This document shows, piece after piece, positions 1 to 7,582 of a stretch of DNA of 49,042 nt (its first letter is position 1; every line of letters starts with the position of its first letter). The DNA comes from UBA11606 sp049437325 (lineage in GTDB: Bacteria; Actinomycetota; Acidimicrobiia; Acidimicrobiales; Aldehydirespiratoraceae). The stretch lies in NCBI GenBank assembly GCA_049437325.1, contig JBMTIM010000024.1, forward strand, positions 1 through 49,042, given 5' to 3'. The translations under genes and the position numbers were made by a program. Under the pieces are notes generated by a model. That model saw only the letters and a list, made by a program, of their open reading frames with translations. It searched no databases and was not told the DNA's origin.

Positions 1-48
1 CCGGGACTGCCCGAGGCGATGCGGTCGGGGGACCCGGAGCCGTCCTGA
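1..48 (+). CDS. Possible 3' end of a gene entering from the left
   Basis: Reading frame 1 from the first base is open and ends at a TGA at 46-48, giving a short tail that ends GDPEPS. It would converge on the beta-propeller gene that ends at 82. Only 15 codons are visible, so neither the gene nor its product can be identified; the frame could be chance. Confidence 0.2.
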   Translation, partial: PGLPEAMRSGDPEPS

Positions 49-81
49 CGTCGGCGCCGGGACCGCGTCGCGCCGCCCGCG

Positions 82-1665
82 CTACCCCTCCGGGCGGGCT
101 CCGACCGCGAAGACGAAACCGGAGCGGGTGCCGACGATGATCTTCCCGTTCCACAGCGCCGGCGTCGACTCGATGCAGCCCCCGAGGTCGATCTCCCACA
201 GCTTCGGTGGTTCGACCGTCGTGTCGGAGACATCGAAGGCGTGCAGCGTGCCACCACAGTCGCCCTGAATCCACACATCATCCACGATGACCGGTGAGGC
301 CCATGTGGGCCCGACCAGATCGATCCGCCACCGCTCCTCACCGGTGAATCGATCGAGGCCGAGGACGTCACCACTGTCGGTCGGCACGATCAACAGGTCG
401 GCATGGAGACCCGGGGTTGCCCACACGCCCGAATCGAGCCTCGGTCGCTGATCGACCCCCCAGAGCAGCGCCTCGTCGGGTGGCTTCGTCGGGTCGAGTT
501 TGATGATCTGACCGACGTCTCGGCTCCGAGCGGTCCCGCGCTCGTACTCGATCCCGGCGTAGAGCATGCCCTCGTCGTCGATCACCAGCGTGGCGTCGGC
601 ATCGTCCCCCGCCCAGAACCGGAACACCCGCAGCACATCGAGGTCGTGCTCGAGGCCGGCGAGATCCCAGCCCTGGATCAGCCCACCGCTGTTCGCGAAG
701 TACACGACGTTGCCCGACATGGCGACCGAACTTTCGATCGAAACATTGTTTCCGACCGCTCGAATCAGCTCATCGTCCCAACCGGGCCGGTTGAACACGA
801 GTTCGGGATCGACCGTGACAGCTCCGTTCTCGTCGTAGCCCCGGTTGAGTTCGACGATGTGGAACTGGGAGTTCTCACCGCCGATCAACAGATGACCGCG
901 CAGGATCAACCCAGCTCCGTCCCAATCGTTGTTCCACTTGGTCGGCGCAACGTCGTAGGCGTTGAGCGCCCACAGCTCGCGGGGTTCCTCCCCGTCGAAG
1001 GCGATGATTCGGTAGTTGTTGTCGCGGCTCCCGGTGTACAGCAGCGGATAGCCGTCCGGATCGATGGTGACCGATCCTTTGATGATGTCGCCGGTCGGGA
1101 ACGGCGGCAGTTTTGCCCGGCCGGTCTCGAAGTCGAGAAAGTGGACGTTGCGGTCGTACGCGCCGAACGCCACCCAGGTTTCGCCGTCGCGTTCGAAGAC
1201 TGCTGGCTGGCCGGTCCACCCCGACCCGCACCAAGTGGTCGCCTCGCCACCGACCGTCGTTGTCGAACACATCGCTCGATCGGGGTACGACCAGACCACC
1301 ACCGGGTCCCTGGGCACTGGGCCCCGCCCGTAGAAGGTCCGGGTCGGGTTGCCCCGGAACGTCAACAACCCGTCGACCGTCTCACCGTAGGGCGCACCGA
1401 CAGAGGTCGGATCGACCCACCCGAGGTAGGGCCGCGCTGTGGTCGTGGTGCTGGTCGTCGCCGGCATGGTCGTCGTCGGCTTCGAGGTGATCGCCGGCAT
1501 GGTGGTCGACGATGCACTGGCCTCGGCGGCCTGCTCGGGGGCCTCGATCTCGCCGGCGGCGTTCGGCCACACCACCGATGCCACGAGCAACGCCAACGTG
1601 AGCGACAACCCCACGATGGCAACCCGGGTGATCCGAGCCGACAGGAATGCCTCGACGCTGATCAC
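82..1665 (-). CDS. Membrane-anchored PQQ-like beta-propeller (WD40-like) protein
   Basis: A 527-residue protein with a GTG start. Residues about 13-33 form one hydrophobic segment (signal peptide or membrane anchor). They are followed by an Ala/Thr/Ser/Pro-rich linker (about 36-78) and then repeated blade-like motifs such as WASPVIVDDVW, ESTPALWNGKIIVG and LLYTGSRDNNYRIIAFDGE, typical of the PQQ-like/BamB beta-propeller fold. The linker suggests the propeller sits outside the membrane. It is divergent from the DUF983 gene, 38 bases apart. No catalytic residues are recognisable and no cofactor can be assigned; a scaffold or binding role is likely but inferred. Confidence 0.8.
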   Translation of the reverse strand: MISVEAFLSARITRVAIVGLSLTLALLVASVVWPNAAGEIEAPEQAAEASASSTTMPAITSKPTTTMPATTSTTTTARPYLGWVDPTSVGAPYGETVDGLLTFRGNPTRTFYGRGPVPRDPVVVWSYPDRAMCSTTTVGGEATTWCGSGWTGQPAVFERDGETWVAFGAYDRNVHFLDFETGRAKLPPFPTGDIIKGSVTIDPDGYPLLYTGSRDNNYRIIAFDGEEPRELWALNAYDVAPTKWNNDWDGAGLILRGHLLIGGENSQFHIVELNRGYDENGAVTVDPELVFNRPGWDDELIRAVGNNVSIESSVAMSGNVVYFANSGGLIQGWDLAGLEHDLDVLRVFRFWAGDDADATLVIDDEGMLYAGIEYERGTARSRDVGQIIKLDPTKPPDEALLWGVDQRPRLDSGVWATPGLHADLLIVPTDSGDVLGLDRFTGEERWRIDLVGPTWASPVIVDDVWIQGDCGGTLHAFDVSDTTVEPPKLWEIDLGGCIESTPALWNGKIIVGTRSGFVFAVGARPEG

Positions 1666-2492
1666 ACGGCGAGGCGTAGCTGACCCACCGTAGGCTCGGG
1701 ATCGTGGAGACCAGACCGACCCCCAGCAACGGCCGTCTTTTCTGGCGAGGCCTCAGCCGTGCGTGCGCCGTGTGTGGCCAACGCCGACTCACGCGCCGAG
1801 TGGTCGCCCTGAGCGAAACGTGTCCGCGTTGTGGCTTCCGTTTCGAGCGTCAGCCAGGTCACTTCCTCGGTGCGGTCATCATGAGCACGATCGTCACCTT
1901 CGGCCTGATTCTCATCAGCGTCCTTGCCGGCGTGTGGGTGCTGTGGCCCGACGTCGACGCAGTGCGCCTGTCGATCGTTCCGCTGTGCATCGCCATCGTC
2001 GTTCCTGCGGTTCTCCACCCCACCTGCAAGACTCTCTGGGTTGCCGTCGACCTCATGATGCGTCCGCTCGATCCCGGTGAAGCTCTCGGGGATCTCGTCG
2101 CCGAGGAACGCCCGACGCAGGAGCGGTGACCGCACCGATGCCACGGCATCGGGGACGTCGCGGCCTCGCAGTGGGGCCCAGTGCATCTGTGGTGCATCGT
2201 TAGCTCCACCCCGCACATCGTCAGCGTTGGTCGATGATCCGGGGGCACCGTGCGTACGGGGCCGCGCTGGAGCAGGGCCGCCCGACACCACCGTCGAGGC
2301 ACCTCGCCGATCGGTGAGCGTCCAGCCGTTGGGGACCGAGGCTCGCTCGAGGTGCACGGCACAGAGCGCGGTTCCGTAGCGGTCACCGGTCGGGTCACCG
2401 AGCGAGAGCAACTCGACCCGGTGCTCGCCGTAGTGCGACAGCAGGATCCCCGCCTGCTCTCGACCGCATGTCGGACGCTGACACGACCCCAT
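1662..2492 (-). CDS. DUF3499-like protein; 3' extent uncertain
   Basis: The first 65 or so codons read like the actinobacterial DUF3499 family: an N-terminal CxxxxC (CQRPTC), a central beta-rich stretch with HYGEHRVELLSLGD, then ALCAVHLERASVPNGWTL matching the family's C-x-x-H-x-x-R-L-x-x-P-x-G-W pattern. The function of DUF3499 is unknown. The start at 2492 is supported by TACCTT seven bases upstream. The frame has no stop until 1662, so as read it yields 276 residues, of which the last 150 or so are antisense to the DUF983 gene and look like low-complexity non-protein. Known family members are about half this length, so either the real 3' end is affected by a frameshift or there is a very long convergent overlap. 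Confidence 0.5.
   Translation of the reverse strand: MGSCQRPTCGREQAGILLSHYGEHRVELLSLGDPTGDRYGTALCAVHLERASVPNGWTLTDRRGASTVVSGGPAPARPRTHGAPGSSTNADDVRGGANDAPQMHWAPLRGRDVPDAVASVRSPLLRRAFLGDEIPESFTGIERTHHEVDGNPESLAGGVENRRNDDGDAQRNDRQAHCVDVGPQHPHAGKDADENQAEGDDRAHDDRTEEVTWLTLETEATTRTRFAQGDHSARESALATHGARTAEASPEKTAVAGGRSGLHDPEPTVGQLRLAV
1691..1696 (+). promoter_or_regulatory. -10-like TAGGCT, leaderless DUF983
   Basis: TAGGCT ends seven bases before the GTG at 1704. Confidence 0.45.
1704..2129 (+). CDS. DUF983 family membrane protein
   Basis: A 141-residue protein with a GTG start. The N-terminal part carries two CxxC pairs (CAVC near residue 21 and CPRC near 40) resembling a zinc ribbon. It is followed by GHFLGAV and two hydrophobic helices (about 53-76 and 88-103), the arrangement of the DUF983 family, whose function is unknown. 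The start is supported by TAGGCT at 1691-1696, seven bases upstream, consistent with a leaderless transcript. The 3' part is antisense to the long DUF3499-like frame on the other strand. Confidence 0.8.
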   Translation: METRPTPSNGRLFWRGLSRACAVCGQRRLTRRVVALSETCPRCGFRFERQPGHFLGAVIMSTIVTFGLILISVLAGVWVLWPDVDAVRLSIVPLCIAIVVPAVLHPTCKTLWVAVDLMMRPLDPGEALGDLVAEERPTQER

Positions 2493-2499
2493 GACGCGG

Positions 2500-2505
2500 A
2501 AGGTA
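2500..2505 (-). promoter_or_regulatory. -10-like TACCTT, leaderless DUF3499-like gene
   Basis: TACCTT on the minus strand ends seven bases before the ATG at 2492. Confidence 0.4.
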
Positions 2506-2583
2506 CCGAAGGGGTCTGACAGCCTCTGGGATCCTCACCACATCTGTGGATAACCACCGCAGAGCCCCACAAATGGCCCGAGT

Positions 2584-2589
2584 TACGCT
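2584..2589 (+). promoter_or_regulatory. -10-like TACGCT, leaderless HAD gene
   Basis: TACGCT ends six bases before the ATG at 2596; no Shine-Dalgarno sequence fits. Confidence 0.45.
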
Positions 2590-2595
2590 CGATGC

Positions 2596-3276
2596 ATGAT
2601 CATCGGGTTCGACGCCGACGACACGCTGTGGCACAACGAGGACGGCTTTCAGGCCAGCCAACGCGAGTTCGAGGCGCTGCTGGCCGAGTGGGGTGATGCG
2701 GACACGATCGAGGATCGACTCTTCGAGATCGAAATGCGCAACATGCCCCGCTATGGCTACGGCGTGAAGGCGCACACACTGTCGATGATCGAAACAGCGA
2801 TCGCAGTGTCCGACGGTCAGGCGAACGCAGCCCTCATCGCCGGGATCGTCGACATGGGGCATGCCCTTCTCGATCGACCCGTCGAGTTGCTCGACGGTGT
2901 CGTCGAGGTGCTCGACGAGCTCGCCGATCTCACGCTGATGCTCATCACCAAGGGTGACCTCTACCACCAGCTGGCCCGCATCGACGCAAGTGGTCTGAAA
3001 GAACGGTTCTGGCAGACCGAGGTCGTCGCCCACAAGGACGTTTCGACCTATCGACGTGTGCTCGGTCTCCACGGTGTCGAACCGGAGCAGTTCGTCATGG
3101 TCGGCAACTCCCTGCCCTCCGACGTGCTCCCGGTGATGGCGCTCGGGGGCCGAGCCGTCCACGTGCCGTACCACGTCACCTGGAGCCACGAGCAACACAC
3201 GGGAGACCACGACGCCCCGGTGATCGAGTCGTTGAGCGACCTCCCTGCCCTCCTGGCGGACTGGAACATCCGCTGA
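2596..3276 (+). CDS. HAD-superfamily hydrolase
   Basis: A 226-residue protein with the four haloacid-dehalogenase motifs in order: DADDTLW at residues 6-12 (nucleophile and acid Asp), ITKGD near 115-119, a conserved Lys near 137 (AHKDVS) and GNSLPSDVLPV near 160-170. A helical cap lies between motifs I and II. Such enzymes are usually phosphate monoester hydrolases in the cytoplasm; the substrate cannot be told. Start: TACGCT at 2584-2589 lies six bases upstream, suggesting a leaderless mRNA. It is divergent from the DUF3499-like gene, with 103 bases between. Confidence 0.85.
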   Translation: MIIGFDADDTLWHNEDGFQASQREFEALLAEWGDADTIEDRLFEIEMRNMPRYGYGVKAHTLSMIETAIAVSDGQANAALIAGIVDMGHALLDRPVELLDGVVEVLDELADLTLMLITKGDLYHQLARIDASGLKERFWQTEVVAHKDVSTYRRVLGLHGVEPEQFVMVGNSLPSDVLPVMALGGRAVHVPYHVTWSHEQHTGDHDAPVIESLSDLPALLADWNIR

Positions 3277-3279
3277 GGT

Positions 3280-4062
3280 TCAGCGCGTTGCGATGATCTG
3301 CACCGGAGCGAGGATGCCGCTTCGCAACGCTGCGCCCAGGTTCGTGAACATGGTCTGGAAGTCGGGTCCCATCACGGTTGCGAGTGATGCAGGGGGAGGA
3401 CCCTGCTCGGCGGCGGCCGCCGCAGCCCGCAGCGCCATCTCGGTCCGATCGACCGGTGTCGCAGCAGTGAATCCGGCCGCTTCGAGTGCAGTGAGGTAGG
3501 CCGCCGGTGTCTCGACGTGGGCGTGCCCCGGTTGGCTGGCGAAGGGCTGGGGAAGGTCGAAATCGCCATCACCCACTCGCATGATGTCGTAGATCGCAAA
3601 GCGATTTCCTGGCGAAAGGAGACCGCCAATAGCGGCAAAGAGCGTTCGTTTGTCGGAAACATTCATCCCGACATGCATCAACACGGCCGCAGTGACGGTC
3701 GGATCGACGGTCAGATTCGTTGCATCACCCACCACAAACCGCGTGCGGTCGGCGAGTCCGACCGCCTCCGACAGTGACGCAGCGGCGTCGACGAACGACG
3801 GGGTCAGGTCGATACCGGTGACCCGACACCCCGACAGCGTGGCAAACCGACGAGCCGGGCCCCCGACCCCGCACCCGATGTCGAGGAGGTGATCATCGGC
3901 ATCGAGGCCGAGGTCGGCAGCCAGCGCCGCAGTTGCAGCAGCCCCTCCAAGGTGGAACTCGTCGGCTGGAGCCAGATCGTCGATCCCGATGTCGGTATCG
4001 CCGTAGGCAGCGAGAATCGTGGCTGCCAGATCGGACACCCGGGTGTAGTGATCGCTGACCAT
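3280..4062 (-). CDS. Class I SAM-dependent methyltransferase
   Basis: A 260-residue protein. The SAM-binding motif LLDIGCGVGGPARRFA lies near residues 60-75, followed by GIDLTPSFVDAA (motif II region) and GDATNL. The order and the later DIMRV and FTAATPVDRTE segments resemble sarcosine/dimethylglycine-type or UbiE-like small-molecule methyltransferases; the substrate is unknown. The start at 4062 was chosen over a longer frame because a purine-rich GGGGGA site lies just upstream and the extension is antisense to the neighbouring gene. It converges with the HAD gene (three bases between). Confidence 0.85.
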   Translation of the reverse strand: MVSDHYTRVSDLAATILAAYGDTDIGIDDLAPADEFHLGGAAATAALAADLGLDADDHLLDIGCGVGGPARRFATLSGCRVTGIDLTPSFVDAAASLSEAVGLADRTRFVVGDATNLTVDPTVTAAVLMHVGMNVSDKRTLFAAIGGLLSPGNRFAIYDIMRVGDGDFDLPQPFASQPGHAHVETPAAYLTALEAAGFTAATPVDRTEMALRAAAAAAEQGPPPASLATVMGPDFQTMFTNLGAALRSGILAPVQIIATR

Positions 4063-4091
4063 GCGCTGTCCCCCTCGGTCGGTCGCTGGCC

Positions 4092-4097
4092 TATCGT
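4092..4097 (+). promoter_or_regulatory. -10-like TATCGT, leaderless HExxH gene
   Basis: TATCGT ends seven bases before the GTG at 4105 and decides that start. Confidence 0.4.
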
Positions 4098-4104
4098 GAC
4101 CGCA

Positions 4105-4494
4105 GTGCGCCGTCTCGAAGGTCCCGAACTCGCATCGTACGACGTGATCGACGCCGATCTGGCGAGGCGCGTCCGGATCGTTACCGTCCCGGTGCTGCCG
4201 CGTGGCGCTTCCGGTATGACCATCGGGCGTTGGATCTTTCTCAAGAACGACGGTGATCACGACGGCGACCGAGAACTGATGGCCCACGAACTCGTTCATG
4301 TCCGCCAATACGCCGAGCTCGGCTACGTCCGCTTCTCGCTGCGGTACCTGCGGCACTACGCACTCGGTCTGCTTCGCCATCGCCACCATCGCGAGGCCTA
4401 CCTGTCGATACCTGCAGAGGTCGAAGCCAGAGACGACGCCCGCGCCTGGCGGGCCCGGAACGCCAGCAGCGTCGGTCAGCGGACGGTCTCGTAA
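4105..4494 (+). CDS. Small HExxH metalloprotease-like protein
   Basis: A 129-residue protein. It carries HELVHVRQY with the zinc motif H61-E62-x-x-H65 and a later IPAEVEA segment (about 103-109) whose Glu could be the third ligand, as in DUF4157-like and other small gluzincin-like proteins. There is no signal peptide. The GTG at 4105 is preferred over the in-frame GTG at 4096 because TATCGT at 4092-4097 lies seven bases upstream, the spacing seen for leaderless starts here. It is divergent from the methyltransferase. Proteolytic activity is inferred from the motif only. Confidence 0.65.
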   Translation: MRRLEGPELASYDVIDADLARRVRIVTVPVLPRGASGMTIGRWIFLKNDGDHDGDRELMAHELVHVRQYAELGYVRFSLRYLRHYALGLLRHRHHREAYLSIPAEVEARDDARAWRARNASSVGQRTVS

Positions 4495-4495
4495 C

Positions 4496-4510
4496 GCCCG
4501 TCCGGCGGGC
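4496..4510 (+). terminator. GC hairpin after the HExxH gene
   Basis: GCCCG-TCCGG-CGGGC forms a perfect 5-bp stem starting two bases after the stop codon, between convergent genes. There is no T tract, so it would be an atypical intrinsic terminator at best. Confidence 0.3.
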
Positions 4511-4584
4511 CGAGCAGCGTCGAGTTGCCCAACCCTCTGTCGCAGACCAGGGCGCGAGCACTGGGAGCGATGGCGCTGTCGGGG

Positions 4585-5436
4585 TCAGTAGCTGTAGAAG
4601 CCTTGGCCGGTCTTGCGCCCGAGTTGGCCAGCGGCAACCATGCGCCGAAGCAGCGGTGGCGGGGCGTAGAACGCCTCGTTGTACTCGTCGTGGAGCGACT
4701 CGGCGGTCCAGAGCATCACATCGAGGCCGATCATGTCACTCAGCTCGAGTGGGCCCATCGGGTGGCCGGCACCGAGCTTCATCGCCTCGTCGATGTCGGG
4801 CGCCGAGGCGTGGCCGTTCTCGAACATCCGCATCGCCTGGCAGAGGTATGGCACGAGCAACATGTTGACCACGAAGCCGGCTCGGTCCTTGCAATGCACG
4901 ACCCGTTTCCCCAGCACGTCGGTGGCGAACGCGTCTGCCGCGGTCTTCGTGGCATCGGACGTTCGTTGTGTCGAGATGACCTCGACCAGCTTCATGACCG
5001 TCGCCGGGTTGAAGAAGTGCATCCCGATGACCTTGTCGGCGCGTTCGGTGACCATCGCAACCTCGATGATCGGGTAGGACGACGTGTTGGTGGCGATGAT
5101 CGCCTCGGCGTCGAGGATGCCGTCGAGCTCGGTGAAGATCGCCTTCTTGAGGTCGAGGTTCTCCGGTGCGGCCTCGATGACGAGATCACAGGGAGCAAGA
5201 TCCGCCATCTCGGTCGTCCACGTGATGTTGGCTGCAGCGGCAGCACGCGCCGCGTCGTCGAGCTTGCCTCGTTCGACGGCCTTGGCCATCGAACCCTCGA
5301 CCTTGCCCTGCCCAGCCTCGACCGCAGCAGGGTTGATGTCGCGGGCAATCACCGTCACACCGGCCTTTGCGGCGACCTCGATGATCCCCGACCCCATTGC
5401 GCCGGTTCCGATGACCCCGAGCGTGGTGATCGCCAT
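4585..5436 (-). CDS. hbd: 3-hydroxybutyryl-CoA dehydrogenase
   Basis: A 283-residue protein, the usual length of the bacterial enzyme that interconverts (S)-3-hydroxybutyryl-CoA and acetoacetyl-CoA with NAD(P). The N-terminal Rossmann motif GVIGTGAMGSGI is at residues 8-19. The catalytic region VIGMHFFNPATVMKLVEV (about 135-152, catalytic His) and the C-terminal GPLELSDMIGLDV dimerisation domain are present. It lies two bases downstream of the cyclophilin gene, so the two are probably co-transcribed. A thiolase that could make its substrate is at 8283, on the other strand. Confidence 0.93.
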   Translation of the reverse strand: MAITTLGVIGTGAMGSGIIEVAAKAGVTVIARDINPAAVEAGQGKVEGSMAKAVERGKLDDAARAAAAANITWTTEMADLAPCDLVIEAAPENLDLKKAIFTELDGILDAEAIIATNTSSYPIIEVAMVTERADKVIGMHFFNPATVMKLVEVISTQRTSDATKTAADAFATDVLGKRVVHCKDRAGFVVNMLLVPYLCQAMRMFENGHASAPDIDEAMKLGAGHPMGPLELSDMIGLDVMLWTAESLHDEYNEAFYAPPPLLRRMVAAGQLGRKTGQGFYSY

Positions 5437-5438
5437 GT

Positions 5439-5993
5439 TCAGCTCTCCTCGATCGTGACCGACTCGATGACCACGTCGGCGTGGGGACGGTCCATACGGT
5501 CGGTCTCGACCCGCTGCATCTCGTCGACGACCTCGAGTCCACTCACGACCTTGCCGAACAGTGAGTACTGCGGCGGCAACCCGACACCACTCGGACCCGA
5601 CACGATGAAGAACTGGCTCCCGTTGGTGTTCGGACCGGCGTTCGCCATCGCGACCGACCCGATCTCATAGCGGCCCGGTGCCGGGAGTTCGTCTTCGAAC
5701 CGATAGCCGGGGCCACCACGACCGGTCCCGGTCGGATCGCCACCCTGACACATGAAGCCGTTGATGATGCGGTGGAAGATGATGCCGTCGTAGTAGTGAT
5801 ACCGGGCCAGCGTGACGAAATTGTTGACCGTCTTCGGCGCCTGCGCTGCGTTGAGATGAATGACCATCGTGCCCAAGGTGGTGACCATCGTGGCGGTGTA
5901 GGTCTTCTCGGGGTCGATGCACATCGGAGGTGCTTCGTCGAACTCCTGCTGCTTCGGGCTGGAACCGTCGGCATTGGGACACATGGTCGCCAT
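5439..5993 (-). CDS. Cyclophilin-type peptidyl-prolyl cis-trans isomerase
   Basis: A 184-residue cytoplasmic cyclophilin. The catalytic core FHRIINGFMCQGGDPTGTG and the later NTNGSQFFIV motif are intact; these form the proline-binding pocket. The start at 5993 is preferred over 6071 because TAGCCT (complement of 6044-6049), a likely -10 element, falls inside the longer reading, which would leave a leader of about 45 bases ending in a purine-rich GAGAGCGAG. It precedes hbd by two bases. Confidence 0.9.
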   Translation of the reverse strand: MATMCPNADGSSPKQQEFDEAPPMCIDPEKTYTATMVTTLGTMVIHLNAAQAPKTVNNFVTLARYHYYDGIIFHRIINGFMCQGGDPTGTGRGGPGYRFEDELPAPGRYEIGSVAMANAGPNTNGSQFFIVSGPSGVGLPPQYSLFGKVVSGLEVVDEMQRVETDRMDRPHADVVIESVTIEES

Positions 5994-6090
5994 GGTGATC
6001 TCGCTCTCGTCGATCTCGGTGCGGCGCGGATTCGCCGCCGATGAGGCTACCGGCAGCGAGGGATCACCCAATCCGCCATCTGCATCGGCT

Positions 6091-6096
6091 TAGGGT
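6091..6096 (+). promoter_or_regulatory. -10-like TAGGGT, leaderless zinc-ribbon gene
   Basis: TAGGGT ends seven bases before the GTG at 6104. Confidence 0.4.
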
Positions 6097-6103
6097 GACG
6101 ATT

Positions 6104-6277
6104 GTGAGGCAGACGAAACCTCCGAGCGACAGCCGTGCGCCGCGGGTTCTTCACGCCTGTCCGCGCTGTGAGGTCACCTGGCGGGGCGACACCGCCACCA
6201 CCTGTTGGTTCTGCGGTTTGCCAGGGATCGAGGCCGGGCATGCCCGCCTCGTCGTCGAGGACGAGAACGCGGCCTGA
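6104..6277 (+). CDS. Small zinc-ribbon protein
   Basis: A 57-residue protein with CPRC and CWFC separated by 14 residues, a standard four-cysteine zinc ribbon, followed by an acidic tail. The GTG start at 6104 is supported by TAGGGT at 6091-6096, seven bases upstream. It precedes the MBL-fold gene by 60 bases on the same strand. Function unknown; such ribbons often bind nucleic acid or partner proteins. Confidence 0.6.
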   Translation: MRQTKPPSDSRAPRVLHACPRCEVTWRGDTATTCWFCGLPGIEAGHARLVVEDENAA

Positions 6278-6337
6278 CCTGCTGGATGGTCTCCAGCCGG
6301 GCCGATACCGTGACGACGGACGTCGGAGGGAGCAGAG

Positions 6338-6946
6338 ATGACACCGCATTGGTCTGACAGCCGAGTCGAGGTCTACCGATACGTGGTCGGCCCCATGGAC
6401 AACAACGTGTTCGTGATCCGCTGCCACGAGACCGGTGAGGCTGTGCTGCTCGACGCTGCCAACGAGCACGAGAAACTTCTGGAGCTCTGCCAGAGCCTGG
6501 GCGTGCGGACCGTGCTGGAAACCCATGGCCACTGGGACCACATCCAAGCGGTGCCCGAGATTCGTGATGCCGGGTACGAGGTCGGGATCACCGCGGAGGA
6601 CGCTGCGATGCTTCCCTCCTACGACTACATCCTCGAAGACGAGTCCGTCATCGAGATCGGTCGACTTCGCATCCATACGCATCACACCCCCGGTCACACC
6701 CCAGGGTCGATGTCGTTCAGCGTCGAAGGTGCACCGCTGTTGTTCAGCGGCGACACCCTCTTCCCGGGAGGCCCGGGAGCGACCCAATTCGAGGGGGGTG
6801 ACTTCCCGACCATCATGCAAAGCATCGAAGATCGGATGTTCCGTCGGTTCGACCCCGACACGATCGTGCTGCCGGGCCACGGGCTCGACACCACGATCGG
6901 GGCCGAAGCTCCCAGCCTCGACGAGTGGGCGGCCCGCGGGTGGTGA
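6338..6946 (+). CDS. MBL-fold metallo-hydrolase (glyoxalase II-like)
   Basis: A 202-residue protein with the metallo-beta-lactamase signature THGHWDH (residues about 63-69), then HTPGHTPGS, FSGDTLFPGG and LPGHG, which supply the His/Asp ligands of a binuclear metal site. The size and motif order fit hydroxyacylglutathione-hydrolase-like or thioesterase-like members. A GGAGGGAG ribosome-binding site lies just upstream of the ATG, and TACCGT sits about 25 bases further up as a possible -10. The substrate is unknown. Confidence 0.88.
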   Translation: MTPHWSDSRVEVYRYVVGPMDNNVFVIRCHETGEAVLLDAANEHEKLLELCQSLGVRTVLETHGHWDHIQAVPEIRDAGYEVGITAEDAAMLPSYDYILEDESVIEIGRLRIHTHHTPGHTPGSMSFSVEGAPLLFSGDTLFPGGPGATQFEGGDFPTIMQSIEDRMFRRFDPDTIVLPGHGLDTTIGAEAPSLDEWAARGW

Positions 6947-6966
6947 GCTGGTGAAGACGATCGTCG

Positions 6967-7479
6967 TCAGGTGTCCGGGCGGTGTCGTTGGCGCCATCGA
7001 TCGACGGGCAGGTGGGACTCGTCAGTGCCAGTGCTTCGGTCGGCGTTGATGGTCACCCGCTGACAGTCTCGCAGGTCGATCTTGGTGAAACCGTTCCAGC
7101 CCTTCCGGACGAGCTGGCCATTGCGGTGAATCGTGACCGTGACGTCGAGTCGCCCCACGACCATGACGAACAGACCACCAACTCCGATCACGACGACGAG
7201 GCTCAGGACGAGGGTGCCGCGCGTCTCGGTGTCGACGACGAACAGTGCAAGCAACAGCACGGTGACCAGTACCGACCCAAGACCCAAGACGAGGCGGGCT
7301 GCGCTTCGAAGCCACGCTGGCACTGAAGACGGCACCTCCGACGCAACCGAGATGTCGTCGCTGTCGGTTGCGCGTACCTCGTCGATCGCCGCCTGTAACG
7401 CCGTTATGAGCTCCGGCTTCGGTCTCGGAACCCGCAACGTCGTCTTCCCTCCTCGACGCTCCCAGCAGTTGATCTCCAC
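6967..7479 (-). CDS. Two-helix membrane protein of unknown function
   Basis: A 170-residue protein. A soluble N-terminal region (about 1-55) is followed by two hydrophobic helices (about 59-80 and 86-107) and a C-terminal soluble part with VTIHRNGQLVRKGWNGF, which has a PH-like feel (DUF-type membrane proteins of this layout exist). The start is uncertain: GTG codons at 7479 and 7497 are both possible and neither has a clear ribosome-binding site. It converges with the MBL-fold gene, 20 bases apart. Confidence 0.55.
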   Translation of the reverse strand: MEINCWERRGGKTTLRVPRPKPELITALQAAIDEVRATDSDDISVASEVPSSVPAWLRSAARLVLGLGSVLVTVLLLALFVVDTETRGTLVLSLVVVIGVGGLFVMVVGRLDVTVTIHRNGQLVRKGWNGFTKIDLRDCQRVTINADRSTGTDESHLPVDRWRQRHRPDT

Positions 7480-7582
7480 GACCCGATGATCGCACACCGG
7501 GATTTGTCGCCAAGGCGGGAACCGCAGGCAGCTGGAACTCGTCAGACTGATGCCTGTCATCCATCGAGGGAGTACGACCGAC

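Noticed and set aside
84..89. Search for RNA genes, CRISPR arrays, transposases and phage genes across the window
   Set aside because: No tRNA-like cloverleaf in any intergenic gap, no spaced repeats and no transposase or integrase motifs were seen; the only tandem repeat is in the SSI-like gene.
75..99. GC-rich inverted repeat GCCCGC...GCGGGC over the stop of the beta-propeller gene
   Set aside because: Thirteen-base loop and no T tract in a GC-rich background; not convincing as a terminator.
403..1683. Long plus-strand open frame opposite the beta-propeller gene
   Set aside because: Shadow of a high-GC gene: no family resemblance, Arg/Pro/His-biased composition, and the opposite frame is clearly protein-like.
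2545..2553. TGTGGATAA, a perfect DnaA-box complement, between DUF3499-like and HAD genes
   Set aside because: A single copy, with no AT-rich region, dnaA or dnaN nearby; not an origin. A single box can occur by chance.
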